Source of the DNA: Knoellia sp. S7-12
GTDB lineage: Bacteria; Actinomycetota; Actinomycetes; Actinomycetales; Dermatophilaceae
DNA: 64,000 nucleotides
Direction: 5' to 3'
Assembly (NCBI RefSeq): GCF_040518285.1
Contig: NZ_CP155449.1
Location: 2,108,001 to 2,172,000, forward strand
Under the pieces are notes generated by a model. It had not been told where the DNA came from and did no database searches. It saw only the letters and a program-made list of their open reading frames with translations. The stretch's first letter is position 1. Every line of letters starts with the position of its first letter. The position numbers and the translations under genes are program-made. Shown here piece by piece: positions 6,864 to 14,079 of the stretch.

Positions 6864-7372
6864 CCGACTTTGTCCCGCCGCCCCGAGCCTTGCATGTCAT
6901 GGCGGGCACCAACTCCCACCACATCGCCGCTGAGGCGATCAGGCGCCGAGGCCATCACCCGCCCTCGCCTCGTCGTGACCGCTACGCCCGACACCCGGCA
7001 ACCCTCCTCGAGGACGCCCGCCGCCGCTCCCGCGTCGAGCGCGCCTACTCGCGCTTCGGCTCTCTCGAAGTGTGCGAGGCCGTCCTCGTCGGGCTCGCCC
7101 GTGAGGTCTCCACTCGCCGCCGCGTGGACTCGCCCAAGGACGCTCTCCACTCTCGCGAGTGGGCTCGCGTCGTCGTCGAGGCGGACCTCGCCGCGGTCGC
7201 AGATGCCGTCCATGAGGGATGGCTCGAGCACACGCCCGACGCCTTCCCAGAGGAGCCCCTCAACGACCACCAGGAATCGGCCCCCGACCCCGAACCCGTC
7301 CTCGACGAGGACACCGACGACGCCGCCGAGCAGTCCCTCGACGACGCCCTCGAGGCTCTTCTCTCCGCGTAG
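6860..7372 (+). CDS. Hypothetical element protein with acidic tail, 170 aa
   Basis: ATG 6860 overlaps the preceding stop. Residues 1-60 are basic (IRRRGHHPPSPRRDRYARHP), 60-125 form helices with conserved-looking Trp (SREWARVVVEADLAAVADAV), and the last 40 residues are strongly acidic (LDEDTDDAAEQSLDDALEAL). It is the last plus-strand gene before a strong terminator. No family recognised. Confidence 0.55.
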   Translation: MTDFVPPPRALHVMAGTNSHHIAAEAIRRRGHHPPSPRRDRYARHPATLLEDARRRSRVERAYSRFGSLEVCEAVLVGLAREVSTRRRVDSPKDALHSREWARVVVEADLAAVADAVHEGWLEHTPDAFPEEPLNDHQESAPDPEPVLDEDTDDAAEQSLDDALEALLSA

Positions 7373-7448
7373 CCCTTGACCGTGCCCCCGACAACGCCGT
7401 AGCCGACGCAGTAGGGCGTAGGCGCCGCCCACGGCACGGCGCAAGACT

Positions 7449-7486
7449 GGCCCCGTCCCTCTTCCAGAGGGGCGGGGCCTTTCGTC
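7449..7486. terminator. Strong terminator, probably bidirectional
   Basis: Stem GGCCCCG-T-CCCTCT / AGAGGG-G-CGGGGCC (7449-7479) with loop TCC, followed by TTTCGTCGTT. It closes the plus-strand operon and also faces the minus-strand gene ending at 7530. The bases behind it, TTCGTC-N4-ACACGC, recur behind the terminator at 8269. Confidence 0.85.
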
Positions 7487-7529
7487 GTTCACACGCACTA
7501 GACGCCGAGCACCGTCCGCCGCGACGGCG

Positions 7530-8228
7530 TCACATTGAGGGCGGACTCGCCGAGTCTCCTACCTCACTCAGGTGCGCCAGTAGTTGTTCGCCGAAGTGCG
7601 AGATTTGGAAGTGCTCGGCTCGCGATCGTTCGATGCTGCCGAGCGTGCCTCGCGGTTCCAGCGCGCCAGAGCGCGTCAGTCCAGCGATCACTACCCACGG
7701 GATCTCTGCCGTGGCGGTCGCTATCGCGCCTACGACGGCGTCAATAAGTCGGTTGGGAGGAAAGGCGCCGTCGCCTTTGACTTCGGGAGGAAGCAACGCG
7801 TCCTCTCTTTCGGCCTCCGCCACGGCGCGCCGCATCACTGCCAACGTGCGGAGGTGCGGCGCGTCGAGATCACGTAGTGCCATGACGACGAGGAGGCCCT
7901 CGTCGATCCTCGCGTCGTCGAGCACTGCCGCTGTTACGACGCGGCTCAGGAGGCGCCGCTTCGCCTCATAGCCCGTCCGTGTCGCTGCCTCGATGCCTTG
8001 CACGAAGACTGCCTCGACGTCCGGCGACTCCGCGAGTCGTGTTGCGAGCACGTCCTCGCCCGTCTCGTCGACGATCTCCTCGACGGTCTGCCGCACGCGG
8101 TAGGCGAGTCGCTTCCGCGTGTCCTCAAGCATGATGTCGACGGCCCCGCCGAACGGCACGACCGAGAGCGCCATCCGCGCAATCGTCTCGCCGACGAGGG
8201 GCGGCTCTTCGTCGGTCGGATACGTCAT
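7530..8228 (-). CDS. Hypothetical helical accessory protein, 232 aa
   Basis: Start set at ATG 8228 (MTYPTDEEPP); the longer frame from 8285 would run through a terminator hairpin. Near the N-terminus is a hydrophobic stretch around VVPFGGAVDIM, then long helices (RLAYRVRQTVEEIVDE, EAKRRLLSRVVTAAVLDDARIDEGLL, LDAPHLRTLAVMRRAV). It resembles accessory proteins of unknown function that phages carry as separately transcribed units. Own orientation and flanking terminators mark it as a moron-like cargo gene; a defence role is only a guess. Confidence 0.6.
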   Translation of the reverse strand: MTYPTDEEPPLVGETIARMALSVVPFGGAVDIMLEDTRKRLAYRVRQTVEEIVDETGEDVLATRLAESPDVEAVFVQGIEAATRTGYEAKRRLLSRVVTAAVLDDARIDEGLLVVMALRDLDAPHLRTLAVMRRAVAEAEREDALLPPEVKGDGAFPPNRLIDAVVGAIATATAEIPWVVIAGLTRSGALEPRGTLGSIERSRAEHFQISHFGEQLLAHLSEVGDSASPPSM

Positions 8229-8268
8229 GTGTGCAGTCTGTCGCGGCACCGCCGTCGCGCGATGAGAA

Positions 8269-8302
8269 ATGGCCCGGTCCCTCACTCGAGGGACAGGGCC
8301 AT
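8269..8302. terminator. Terminator between two minus-strand genes
   Basis: Stem ATGGCCC-G-GTCCCTC / GAGGGAC-A-GGGCCAT with loop ACTC. Read on the minus strand it is followed by TTCTCATC and would end the 8326-8691 gene. On the plus strand it is followed by TTCGTC and TTTACACGC. Confidence 0.75.
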
Positions 8303-8325
8303 TCGTCTTTTACACGCAGTTCGTA

Positions 8326-8691
8326 CTACTCGACGACGCCCTCGACGCTCCCCGAGTCGTGGCCGTTCACGTCCAGGTCCGCCTGCCACTTCGCGCCGGG
8401 AGTGACGGCCTCGACGTCAAGCGGGAAGCGGACCGTCGTCTTATCGCCGATCCGCGAGAGGGAGACGCCCGGCGCATCGTGCTGTCTTCCCGCGACGTGG
8501 TCGAAGTCGAAGGACGCGACGTGAGCCCCGTCGACCACCTTCACGCCGTACTGATGAATGGGGCCGTTCTCGCCGCCGACGACCGTGGTCGACAGGAGCC
8601 AATGGCCCGCGTCGGGGAGGGTGCCCTCGACCGTATAGGTGAGGAGTAGCCCGCCCTTGGTGCTGAGGCTCGCGTCCGTGAGTTGTGCCAT
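8326..8691 (-). CDS. Hypothetical beta-rich protein, 121 aa
   Basis: ATG 8691 with GAGGGGA seven bases upstream. Alternating hydrophobic residues (GGLLLTYTVEGTL, HWLLSTTVVGGENG, KTTVRFPLDVEAV) indicate a beta-sandwich-like fold. No signal peptide, no cysteine. Single gene with its own terminator in the element's accessory segment. No family recognised. Confidence 0.55.
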   Translation of the reverse strand: MAQLTDASLSTKGGLLLTYTVEGTLPDAGHWLLSTTVVGGENGPIHQYGVKVVDGAHVASFDFDHVAGRQHDAPGVSLSRIGDKTTVRFPLDVEAVTPGAKWQADLDVNGHDSGSVEGVVE

Positions 8692-8758
8692 GTGAGATCC
8701 CCTCGTCGTTGGTCCTCGCAGGCTAGGGCACGGCCCGCCTCGGGGGAGGGGCCTTGCC

Positions 8759-8764
8759 TACTCT
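8759..8764 (+). promoter_or_regulatory. -10 box TACTCT of the 8771 ORF
   Basis: Six bases before ATG 8771, the same spacing as the leaderless promoters of the chromosome. Confidence 0.45.
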
Positions 8765-8770
8765 CAGGGG

Positions 8771-8932
8771 ATGACCCCCGAACTCGCCGCGGCCCTCGCT
8801 CGCGCCCGTGCCGCCATCGCCGCCGCAGGGCCACCGCCTCCGCTTTTCGCGTTGCAGCGTGATGCGATAGCGGGCCTCCGTTGCAGTCATCCCGCCGCGT
8901 CGCTGTCAACGTTGCTGTCATCCAACGAATGA
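8771..8932 (+). CDS. Small ORF, 53 aa
   Basis: ATG 8771 behind a -10-like TACTCT at six bases. It encodes MTPELAAALARARAAIAAAG, then a Pro-rich turn and a second helix. The stop overlaps ATG 8929 (ATGA). Standing directly before the connector remnants, it may be the last surviving small morphogenesis ORF or a promoter-driven remnant. Function unknown. Confidence 0.4.
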   Translation: MTPELAAALARARAAIAAAGPPPPLFALQRDAIAGLRCSHPAASLSTLLSSNE

Positions 8933-9145
8933 GGCCGTTTACGGTTTCCAGGCGGCTCGCCCTTCCCGGCGTGGGCTCAGACGTCGTCTTCGACCGAGAT
9001 GACCTCTGACGGCGTGGCCGTCGTCGTGACCGCCTCGCGGCTCTACTTCGACTTCGTCCGTCTCGAGGTCCGCGTCCCCGGCAACGCGCTTGCCGAAGAC
9101 GTCATCGAGGTCGACGGCTCCCGCTACGACCCGCACCCGCGATAG
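8929..9145 (+). pseudogene. Remnant of a phage head-tail adaptor, split over two frames
   Basis: The first frame (ATG 8929 to TGA 9009) gives MRPFTVSRRLALPGVGSDVV followed by FDRDDL; the second (ATG 8999 to TAG 9145) gives MTSDGVAVVVTASRLYFDF... EDVIEVDGSRYDPHPR. The A-x-LYFD and D-VIEVDG-x-RY pieces are what I know from actinophage head-tail adaptor/stopper proteins, which normally continue past the RY with another 30-40 residues. The frame change near 9000 and the missing C-terminus point to decay. Recognition is by pattern only. Confidence 0.5.
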
Positions 9146-9155
9146 CGCGGCTCCC

Positions 9156-9422
9156 GTGCCCCTCGTCGCGGACGATGGCGATGCGGGCACTGGCGCGTGG
9201 CCCGCGTCCGAGGACGCGGTCGTTCGCGTGACCGTGTGGGCCCCCGACGCTCACGACGCCTCAGGGCTCGCCTCGCGCCTCCGCGCGCACCTCCTGGCCT
9301 ACGGCGGCGACGCGGCCTCGCGTGGCTTCGCGGGCGGCTCACGGGCTCTCCCGTCGCTCGACCCCGACGACGGCTCGCCGCTCGCGACCTTCACCGTGAC
9401 CGCTCGCCTCCGCGCCATGTGA
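9156..9422 (+). pseudogene. Remnant of a phage tail terminator protein, N-terminus missing
   Basis: From GTG 9156 the frame gives about 88 residues whose second half (VRVTVWAPDAHDASGLASRL..., then LPSLDPDDGSPLATFTVTAR and RLRAM) matches the C-terminal half of actinophage tail-terminator proteins: a V-W strand, an Ala/Leu helix, then D-x-GSPL-TFTVT. The usual N-terminal 50-60 residues are absent. Because the adaptor before it has lost its C-terminus, one deletion near 9125-9150 could have removed both ends. Confidence 0.5.
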
Positions 9423-9500
9423 CCGTTGGCCCCGTCCTCCCCTCGACACGACTTGACAGGTTTCGATGCCCGGGCCTCTTTGACGTGTCATCCTTCGCGA

Positions 9501-9728
9501 ATGACGACAAATAACCCCGATGCGCTGTACGAGCCTGCAGAGTCCGGTATCTGTGCTAGCACGGTCGCAGGCTGGCTCTGGTATTGCGACGAGCACGACA
9601 CGCACGGCAATGCCGACAGTCGAGACGAGGCTCAATACATGGCCGACGCTCACGTTTCCTACCTTGGAGCCGCCGTCGAGGGTGGTGGCTGCGCGGTCGT
9701 GGTTCTTGAGCGGAGCTCAACCGACTAG
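9501..9728 (+). CDS. Small hypothetical protein, 75 aa
   Basis: Start set at ATG 9501, after which the protein becomes natural: MTTNNPDALYEPAESGICAS, then WLWYCDEHDTHGNADSRDEA with His and Cys that could bind metal, then a helix and a strand GGCAVVVLERS. A TTGACA (9453-9458) lies upstream but without a clear -10. Single gene in the right end of the element. No family recognised. Confidence 0.55.
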   Translation: MTTNNPDALYEPAESGICASTVAGWLWYCDEHDTHGNADSRDEAQYMADAHVSYLGAAVEGGGCAVVVLERSSTD

Positions 9729-9837
9729 CGGGCCTGACCCCGCATGACGCTTTGGCCCCGGTCTGTGGGCTTGGAACCTAGACCGCGTTTCTGAGCGCGA
9801 GTGGGGCTCTGCGCATGGGTGCAGATCCGACAAGCGT

Positions 9838-9856
9838 CGCCCCCTGTCGCGGGGCG
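9838..9856 (-). terminator. Hairpin directly behind the XRE gene
   Basis: CGCCCC (9838-9843) pairs with GGGGCG (9851-9856), loop of seven. It begins within three bases of the XRE stop on the minus strand. Short T-run only. Confidence 0.5.
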
Positions 9857-9858
9857 TG

Positions 9859-10110
9859 TCACCCCATCCTCTCCTTCACGCGCTCGAAGAACGTGACGAG
9901 GTCCAGATTGAGAGCGTCGCAGATGCCCCCGATCTGCGTGATATCAGCGGGCCGCTTCCCGGACTCCAATCGCAGGTAAGTCGACCTCGAGACGCCCGAA
10001 GCCGCGATGATCTTGTCCTGCGTCAGGCCCGCTGAGGCACGCTCTGCCCGGATCTGTGCAGCGACCGTCAGACTTAAATGGCCTACGGTGCGGGCATTCG
10101 CTGCTTTCAT
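9859..10110 (-). CDS. XRE-family regulator, 83 aa
   Basis: ATG 10110, six bases behind a TAGTGT box. Residues about 15-70 form a lambda-repressor-type helix-turn-helix: IRAERASAGLTQDKIIAASG, then VSRSTYLRLESGKRPADI and the closing helix IGGICDALNLDLVTFFE. It has no peptidase or oligomerisation domain, so it is a short single-domain repressor. Located next to the att junction and transcribed alone, it is the likely maintenance regulator of the element. Targets could include the repeated TTTACACGC sites, which is inference. Confidence 0.9.
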   Translation of the reverse strand: MKAANARTVGHLSLTVAAQIRAERASAGLTQDKIIAASGVSRSTYLRLESGKRPADITQIGGICDALNLDLVTFFERVKERMG

Positions 10111-10116
10111 ATGCCC

Positions 10117-10122
10117 ACACTA
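10117..10122 (-). promoter_or_regulatory. -10 box TAGTGT of the XRE gene
   Basis: Six bases from the ATG on the minus strand; predicts a leaderless mRNA. Confidence 0.5.
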
Positions 10123-10244
10123 CGAGCCTGCCCGGGCACGGACAGTTCTCAAGCCGACAGGAACGAACCCTCAGCGGGCACCCGATCCGCTGGTGGGACC
10201 GCGGCGAAGCGTGCAGACGTCGGATCCCGCCCTACGCTTGCCAA

Positions 10245-10409
10245 ATGACCGATCAAGTCGCCCTCTGCCCCCTGTGCTCTGGACCCGCTCAAGTAATCAA
10301 GCGCCTCGACCACCGCGAGGTCGGCGCCGTGACGATCATCGCGATCAAATGCGGCTCGCCTGAGTGCGATGGACCCCCCGACGTCGCTCTCCTCGGCGAC
10401 CACAGGTAG
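10245..10409 (+). CDS. Small zinc-ribbon protein, 54 aa
   Basis: ATG 10245 follows TACGCT (10233-10238) by six bases, predicting a leaderless mRNA; the longer frame from 10056 crosses the XRE promoter and is less natural. Sequence ALCPLCSGPAQVIKRLDHRE..., then IKCGSPECDGPP: two Cys pairs forming a zinc ribbon. Divergent from the XRE regulator, in the position where small phage control proteins (Cro- or excision-factor-like) often stand. Whether it does this is unknown. Confidence 0.55.
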   Translation: MTDQVALCPLCSGPAQVIKRLDHREVGAVTIIAIKCGSPECDGPPDVALLGDHR

Positions 10410-10490
10410 TCCGCAAGTCCGGCTCGACGGGGAGACGCGCGGCGCTTGACGGTCGAGCGCCCGACGTCGGTTCTCGTCCGCTAGGCCGCG

Positions 10491-10530
10491 TTTACACGCC
10501 GTCAGGCGACGCAATAGGTATGGTGCGGGT
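10491..10530. other. Right attachment junction of the element
   Basis: TTTACACGC (10491-10499) is the last element-type motif. The LLM oxidoreductase reading frame, read on the minus strand, follows its family up to Ser-Tyr-Arg-Asn-Pro (codons down to about 10526) and then changes into unrelated residues and a stop at 10502-10504. The crossover must therefore lie between about 10505 and 10530. The partner site and the rest of the gene should be beyond the left end of the window. Confidence 0.7.
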
Positions 10531-10774
10531 TGCGATAGGAGTTGCAGGTGACGAGGGCGCCGAACTCGACGCGCTCGGTCGCCTCGGCCCAGGCCGCGAG
10601 CATGGACCAGCACTCGAAGTGCGCACCGTCGGGGTCACCGTTGAGCGGGAAGAAATGGTCCCAGTTGAACAAGACATCGACGTCCATCTCCTCGAGCATC
10701 GCGCAGGTCCGCCGGATGTCGGCGTATGCCGCGTGCTGCGGCTGGATCTGGACGCCGATGCGCGCTCGGCTCAC
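10502..10774 (-). pseudogene. F420-dependent LLM oxidoreductase, 5' fragment cut by the element
   Basis: GTG 10774 overlaps the glgC stop (GTGA), so glgC and this gene formed an operon. The 90 residues ([20 protein letters not shown]..., [23 protein letters not shown]) are the N-terminal beta-alpha part of a luciferase-like F420 enzyme; the family continues with a LLADMARTVDHIS-like segment and is about 300 residues long. Here seven unrelated residues and a stop follow. It also contains the first GTATGCCG octamer of the chromosome (10724). The fragment cannot form a TIM barrel and is presumably inactive. Confidence 0.9.
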
Positions 10775-12024
10775 GACTCGAGCACCGTGCCCTTGCCGAC
10801 CACGGTGATGCCGGAGTCAGTGACGGTGAACCCGCGGGCGCGGTCCTGCTCTGCGTCGAAGCCGACCGACGATCCCTCGGGGAGGTGGACGTTCTTGTCG
10901 ATGATTGCCCGCCGCACACGGCAGTTGCGACCGATGTCGACACCGTCGAGGAGGACCGAGTCGTCGACCTCGCTGTAGCTGTGGACCCGGACATCGGGGG
11001 AGAGGATCGAGGAGTTCACGCGCGCACCACTGATGATGACGCCGGGGGAGACCATTGAGTTGAGGGCTTCACCGAAGCGACCAGAGGCGCCGTGGACGAA
11101 TTTGGCCGGCGGGTAGGGGCCATAGCTCGTGAACAGCGGCCAGTCGTAGTTGTAGAGGTTGAAGATCGGGTGGATCGAGATGAGATCCATGTGGGCGTCA
11201 AAGTAGGAGTCGAGCGTCCCGACGTCGCGCCAGTAGCCCTTGTCGCGCTCGGTGCCACCGGGGATGACGTTCTTCTTGAAGTCATAGGTGTAGGCCGAGC
11301 CCTGCTTCACGAGCGCCGGGACGAGGTCACCACCCATGTCGTGCGTGCTGTCCGGGTCCTCGGAGTCGCGGGTGACGGCCTCCTGCAGGACATCAGCGTC
11401 AAAGACGTAGTTGCCCATCGACGCGAGGATCTCGTCAGGGGAGTCGGGAAGGGCGTGAGGGTCGGACGGCTTCTCTCGGAAGGCCTTGATCCTCGTGTGG
11501 TCGTCCTCCTCGACCTCGATGACGCCGAACTGGTCGGCCATGTCGATCGGCTGACGGATTGCGGCAACGGTGACTCCGGCGCCGGATTCGACGTGCTGGT
11601 CGACCATCTGCGAGAAGTCCATGCGATAGACGTGGTCGGCGCCCACGACGACGACGATGTCCGGGCGTTCGTCGGTGATCGTGTTGAGGCTCTGGAAGAT
11701 CGCGTCCGCACTGCCCTGGTACCAAGACTTGTCCACCCGCTGCTGCGCCGGGATGGGCGCGACGTAGTTGCCCAGCATCGTCGACATGCGCCACGTCTTC
11801 GTGACGTGACGGTCGAGGCTGTGCGACTTGTATTGCGTCAACACGACGATCTTGAGGTAGCCGGAGTTGACGACGTTGCTCAGGGCGAAGTCGATAAGCC
11901 GATAGATGCCGCCGAACGGCACCGCCGGTTTGGCGCGGTCCGCAGTGAGTGGCATGAGTCGCTTGCCCTCCCCACCTGCGAGAACGATGACGAGAACTTT
12001 GGGTCCACCGCTGCGGTATGCCAT
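10771..12024 (-). CDS. glgC: Glucose-1-phosphate adenylyltransferase
   Basis: Makes ADP-glucose from glucose-1-phosphate and ATP for glycogen synthesis in the cytoplasm. Start set at ATG 12024, seven bases after TAGGTT; a TTG three codons upstream is less likely. Motifs: [20 protein letters not shown] (nucleotide binding and catalytic Arg/Lys), a YQGSADAI segment, [15 protein letters not shown] (sugar-phosphate site) and a C-terminal left-handed beta-helix. 417 residues, normal length. Divergent from glgA with 79 bases between starts, so both can be controlled together. Confidence 0.97.
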   Translation of the reverse strand: MAYRSGGPKVLVIVLAGGEGKRLMPLTADRAKPAVPFGGIYRLIDFALSNVVNSGYLKIVVLTQYKSHSLDRHVTKTWRMSTMLGNYVAPIPAQQRVDKSWYQGSADAIFQSLNTITDERPDIVVVVGADHVYRMDFSQMVDQHVESGAGVTVAAIRQPIDMADQFGVIEVEEDDHTRIKAFREKPSDPHALPDSPDEILASMGNYVFDADVLQEAVTRDSEDPDSTHDMGGDLVPALVKQGSAYTYDFKKNVIPGGTERDKGYWRDVGTLDSYFDAHMDLISIHPIFNLYNYDWPLFTSYGPYPPAKFVHGASGRFGEALNSMVSPGVIISGARVNSSILSPDVRVHSYSEVDDSVLLDGVDIGRNCRVRRAIIDKNVHLPEGSSVGFDAEQDRARGFTVTDSGITVVGKGTVLES

Positions 12025-12031
12025 GCGCCTC

Positions 12032-12097
12032 AACCTAGTGGACCGAGCGCCACAATGTGACCGGCGTCTCGCGTTGAGGACGGCACGTGGCTAGGGT
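12032..12097. promoter_or_regulatory. Divergent leaderless promoters of glgC and glgA
   Basis: TAGGTT on the minus strand (12032-12037) is seven bases from the glgC ATG; TAGGGT on the plus strand (12092-12097) is six bases from the glgA GTG. The 54 bases between them are free for a shared regulator; no clear palindrome seen. Confidence 0.55.
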
Positions 12098-12103
12098 CAG
12101 GGC

Positions 12104-13294
12104 GTGCGCGTCGACATCCTCAGCAAGGAGTACCCACCCACGATCTATGGCGGGGCGGGGGTGCACGTCGCCGAGTTGACCCGGGCCCTGCGCGAACGTG
12201 GTGACATCGACGTTCGCGTGCGCGCCTTCGGTCCGCCTCGTGATGAAGACGGAACGACGGGGTATGCCGACCTGGCGGCTCTCGAGGGCGCCAACCCGGC
12301 GCTCGTGACGATGGGCGTGGATTTGGCGATCGCCGCCGACTGCAGCGGCACCGACCTCGTGCACTCGCACACCTGGTACGCCAACTTCGCCGGGCACACG
12401 GCTTCGCTCCTCGAAGGCGTGCCCCACGTTGTCAGCGCCCACAGTCTTGAGCCGATGCGCCCATGGAAGGCCGAGCAGCTCGGTGGCGGCTACCGGCTGT
12501 CCTCGTGGATCGAGCGGACGGCATACGAAGGTGCCGCCGCAGTCATCGCGGTCAGCGACGGCATGCGCAAGGACGTCCTGCGCAGTTATCCGTCGATCGA
12601 TCCCGCCAAGGTGAAGGTCGTCCACAACGGCATCGACAGCGAGCTCTGGAAGCGCGCCGAGGATCCTGACACCGTGCGACGTCACGGCGTCGACCCCGAC
12701 CGGCCCAGCGTCATCTTCGTCGGACGGATCACCCGACAGAAGGGCCTGCCCTACCTCCTGCAGGCGGTGGCTGAGCTCCCGCCCGAGGTGCAGATCGTGC
12801 TCCTCGCAGGAGCGCCGGACACCCCCGAGATCAAGGCCGAGGTCGAGAAGCTCATCGAAGACCTGCGCAAGACGCGAGATGGCGTTGTGTGGGTCCCGGA
12901 GATGTTGCCACGCGCCGAGGTCATCGCATTGCTCTCTGCTGCAACGGTTTTCGTGTGTCCGTCGGTCTACGAGCCGCTCGGGATCGTCAACCTCGAGGCC
13001 ATGGCGTGTGAGCTGCCTGTTGTCGCGACTGCGACTGGGGGCATCCCCGAAGTCGTTGTCGACGGCGAGACCGGGTGGCTCGTTCCCATCGACCAGGTGC
13101 AGGACGGTTCCGGGACGCCTGTCGACTCGGGCCGCTTCGTCGCTGACCTTGCGGCTGCCCTCAACGCGGCTGTGTCAGACCCCGATCGCGCCACGCGTTT
13201 CGGACAGGCCGGACGTCACAGGGCTGTGGAGTCGTTCTCCTGGGCGCGCATCGGCGACGAGACCCTCGCGGTCTATCGCGACGTCCTCGGGTGA
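12104..13294 (+). CDS. glgA: Glycogen synthase, actinobacterial GT4 type
   Basis: Transfers glucosyl units from a nucleotide sugar to alpha-glucan. GTG start six bases behind TAGGGT. 396 residues, typical for the GT4 type rather than the longer GT5 enzyme of enterics. Seen: KEYPPTIYGGAGVHV glycine-rich N-terminal loop, HSHTWYAN, VVHNGID, VGRITRQKGL at the start of the second Rossmann domain, and the E-x7-E region PSVYEPLGIVNLEAMAC that binds the donor. Such enzymes can also use ADP-glucose to make maltose-1-phosphate (GlgM), so substrate is not fixed by sequence. 3' end overlaps the next gene tail-to-tail by 22 bases. Confidence 0.93.
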   Translation: MRVDILSKEYPPTIYGGAGVHVAELTRALRERGDIDVRVRAFGPPRDEDGTTGYADLAALEGANPALVTMGVDLAIAADCSGTDLVHSHTWYANFAGHTASLLEGVPHVVSAHSLEPMRPWKAEQLGGGYRLSSWIERTAYEGAAAVIAVSDGMRKDVLRSYPSIDPAKVKVVHNGIDSELWKRAEDPDTVRRHGVDPDRPSVIFVGRITRQKGLPYLLQAVAELPPEVQIVLLAGAPDTPEIKAEVEKLIEDLRKTRDGVVWVPEMLPRAEVIALLSAATVFVCPSVYEPLGIVNLEAMACELPVVATATGGIPEVVVDGETGWLVPIDQVQDGSGTPVDSGRFVADLAAALNAAVSDPDRATRFGQAGRHRAVESFSWARIGDETLAVYRDVLG

Positions 13295-14037
13295 GCGACC
13301 GCGGCGACGCCGGCGTTCGTCGCGTCGACCAGGGCCCGTTCGGCCACGCGTCGCAGGTCGCGCAGCACATCGAGCCGTCCCTGCAGGGTCCGCCCGTCGG
13401 GGCCGTCCTGCGGTCCGTCGAGCCCGGCCGCGGCGGCTGTGCTGATGGCTGCTGCGAAGGTGATCGCCCGCAACGCCGGACCGGGGAGCTCGTCGGGCAG
13501 CGCCCACGTGCCCGCGCGCGGGAGTGCTTCTCGGGCTGAGACGGCATCGAATGGCTGACCGCCGAGAGCGTCGAGCCGTGCGGTCATCTCGAGGACCGTC
13601 ATGGTGAGCAGCCGGGTGGACTCGCGTGGGTCGAGTGCCTCGACCCGGTGAACAGGGACGGGATCGCAGTCGTATGCCGTCCAGTCCAGTCGGGTGCCCG
13701 TGTCTGCTCCCGTGGCCCCGGGCGCCCCGAACGTCGACCACGTGGGGACGAGCAACGCTCCGAGGCCCGGCGCGACGAGGCACTCCTCGGCGTCGACCGC
13801 AGCGGCCCGGGCGTCGGCCCCGGACAAGGGAAGGCTCGTGATGTCGCCGCTCGTCGGCAATGACACGAGGACCGTGCGCTCACCGAGGTCGTGCCACAGG
13901 TCGAGGGTGTGGACGCCGGACCCGACCGCGTCGATGTCGGGCAGGGCCGACTCGATGGCGCTGTCGAGGGTCTCGCCCCGGGCCCACGCGGACGTGACCC
14001 ACAGTGCGATCCGAACAGATGCAGGCAGCTCGGGCAT
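13273..14037 (-). CDS. Conserved actinobacterial protein of unknown function, 254 aa
   Basis: ATG 14037, six bases from TACGAT (14044-14049). Starts MPELPASVRIALWVTSAWAR; no signal peptide, with mixed alpha/beta content in the N-terminal half (VHTLDLWHDLGERTVLVSLP) and long helices in the C-terminal half. No catalytic motif. Convergent with glgA, divergent from the ABC ATPase with -10 boxes only 17 bases apart, so both may share control. I do not recognise a named domain. Confidence 0.7.
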   Translation of the reverse strand: MPELPASVRIALWVTSAWARGETLDSAIESALPDIDAVGSGVHTLDLWHDLGERTVLVSLPTSGDITSLPLSGADARAAAVDAEECLVAPGLGALLVPTWSTFGAPGATGADTGTRLDWTAYDCDPVPVHRVEALDPRESTRLLTMTVLEMTARLDALGGQPFDAVSAREALPRAGTWALPDELPGPALRAITFAAAISTAAAAGLDGPQDGPDGRTLQGRLDVLRDLRRVAERALVDATNAGVAAVAHPRTSR

Positions 14038-14066
14038 GCCGTCATCGTAGGCACGCGGTGTTCAAC

Positions 14067-14072
14067 TAGGGT
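14067..14072 (+). promoter_or_regulatory. -10 box TAGGGT of the ABC ATPase gene
   Basis: Seven bases before ATG 14080; predicts a leaderless transcript and fixes the start there. Confidence 0.55.
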
Positions 14073-14079
14073 TCCGGTC

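Larger units (their letters stand above)
1..10526. mobile_element. Integrated phage-derived element, right-hand part (reduced prophage or terS-type phage satellite)
   Basis: The segment runs from a serine integrase, already open at base 1, to a point inside a truncated LLM oxidoreductase gene near 10,505-10,530. It contains small overlapping genes, an HNH nuclease, a terminase-small-subunit-like gene, head-tail connector remnants and an XRE regulator. No large terminase, portal, capsid, protease or tail genes are present. The octamer GTATGCCG/CGGCATAC, found about every 1.2 kb in the rest of the window, is absent from all of it. The left end lies outside the window. If the integrase is next to the left attachment site, total size would be about 11-12 kb, which fits a satellite, but the connector remnants also fit a decayed prophage. 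The element class is inference; its foreign origin and right edge are well supported. Confidence 0.85.
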
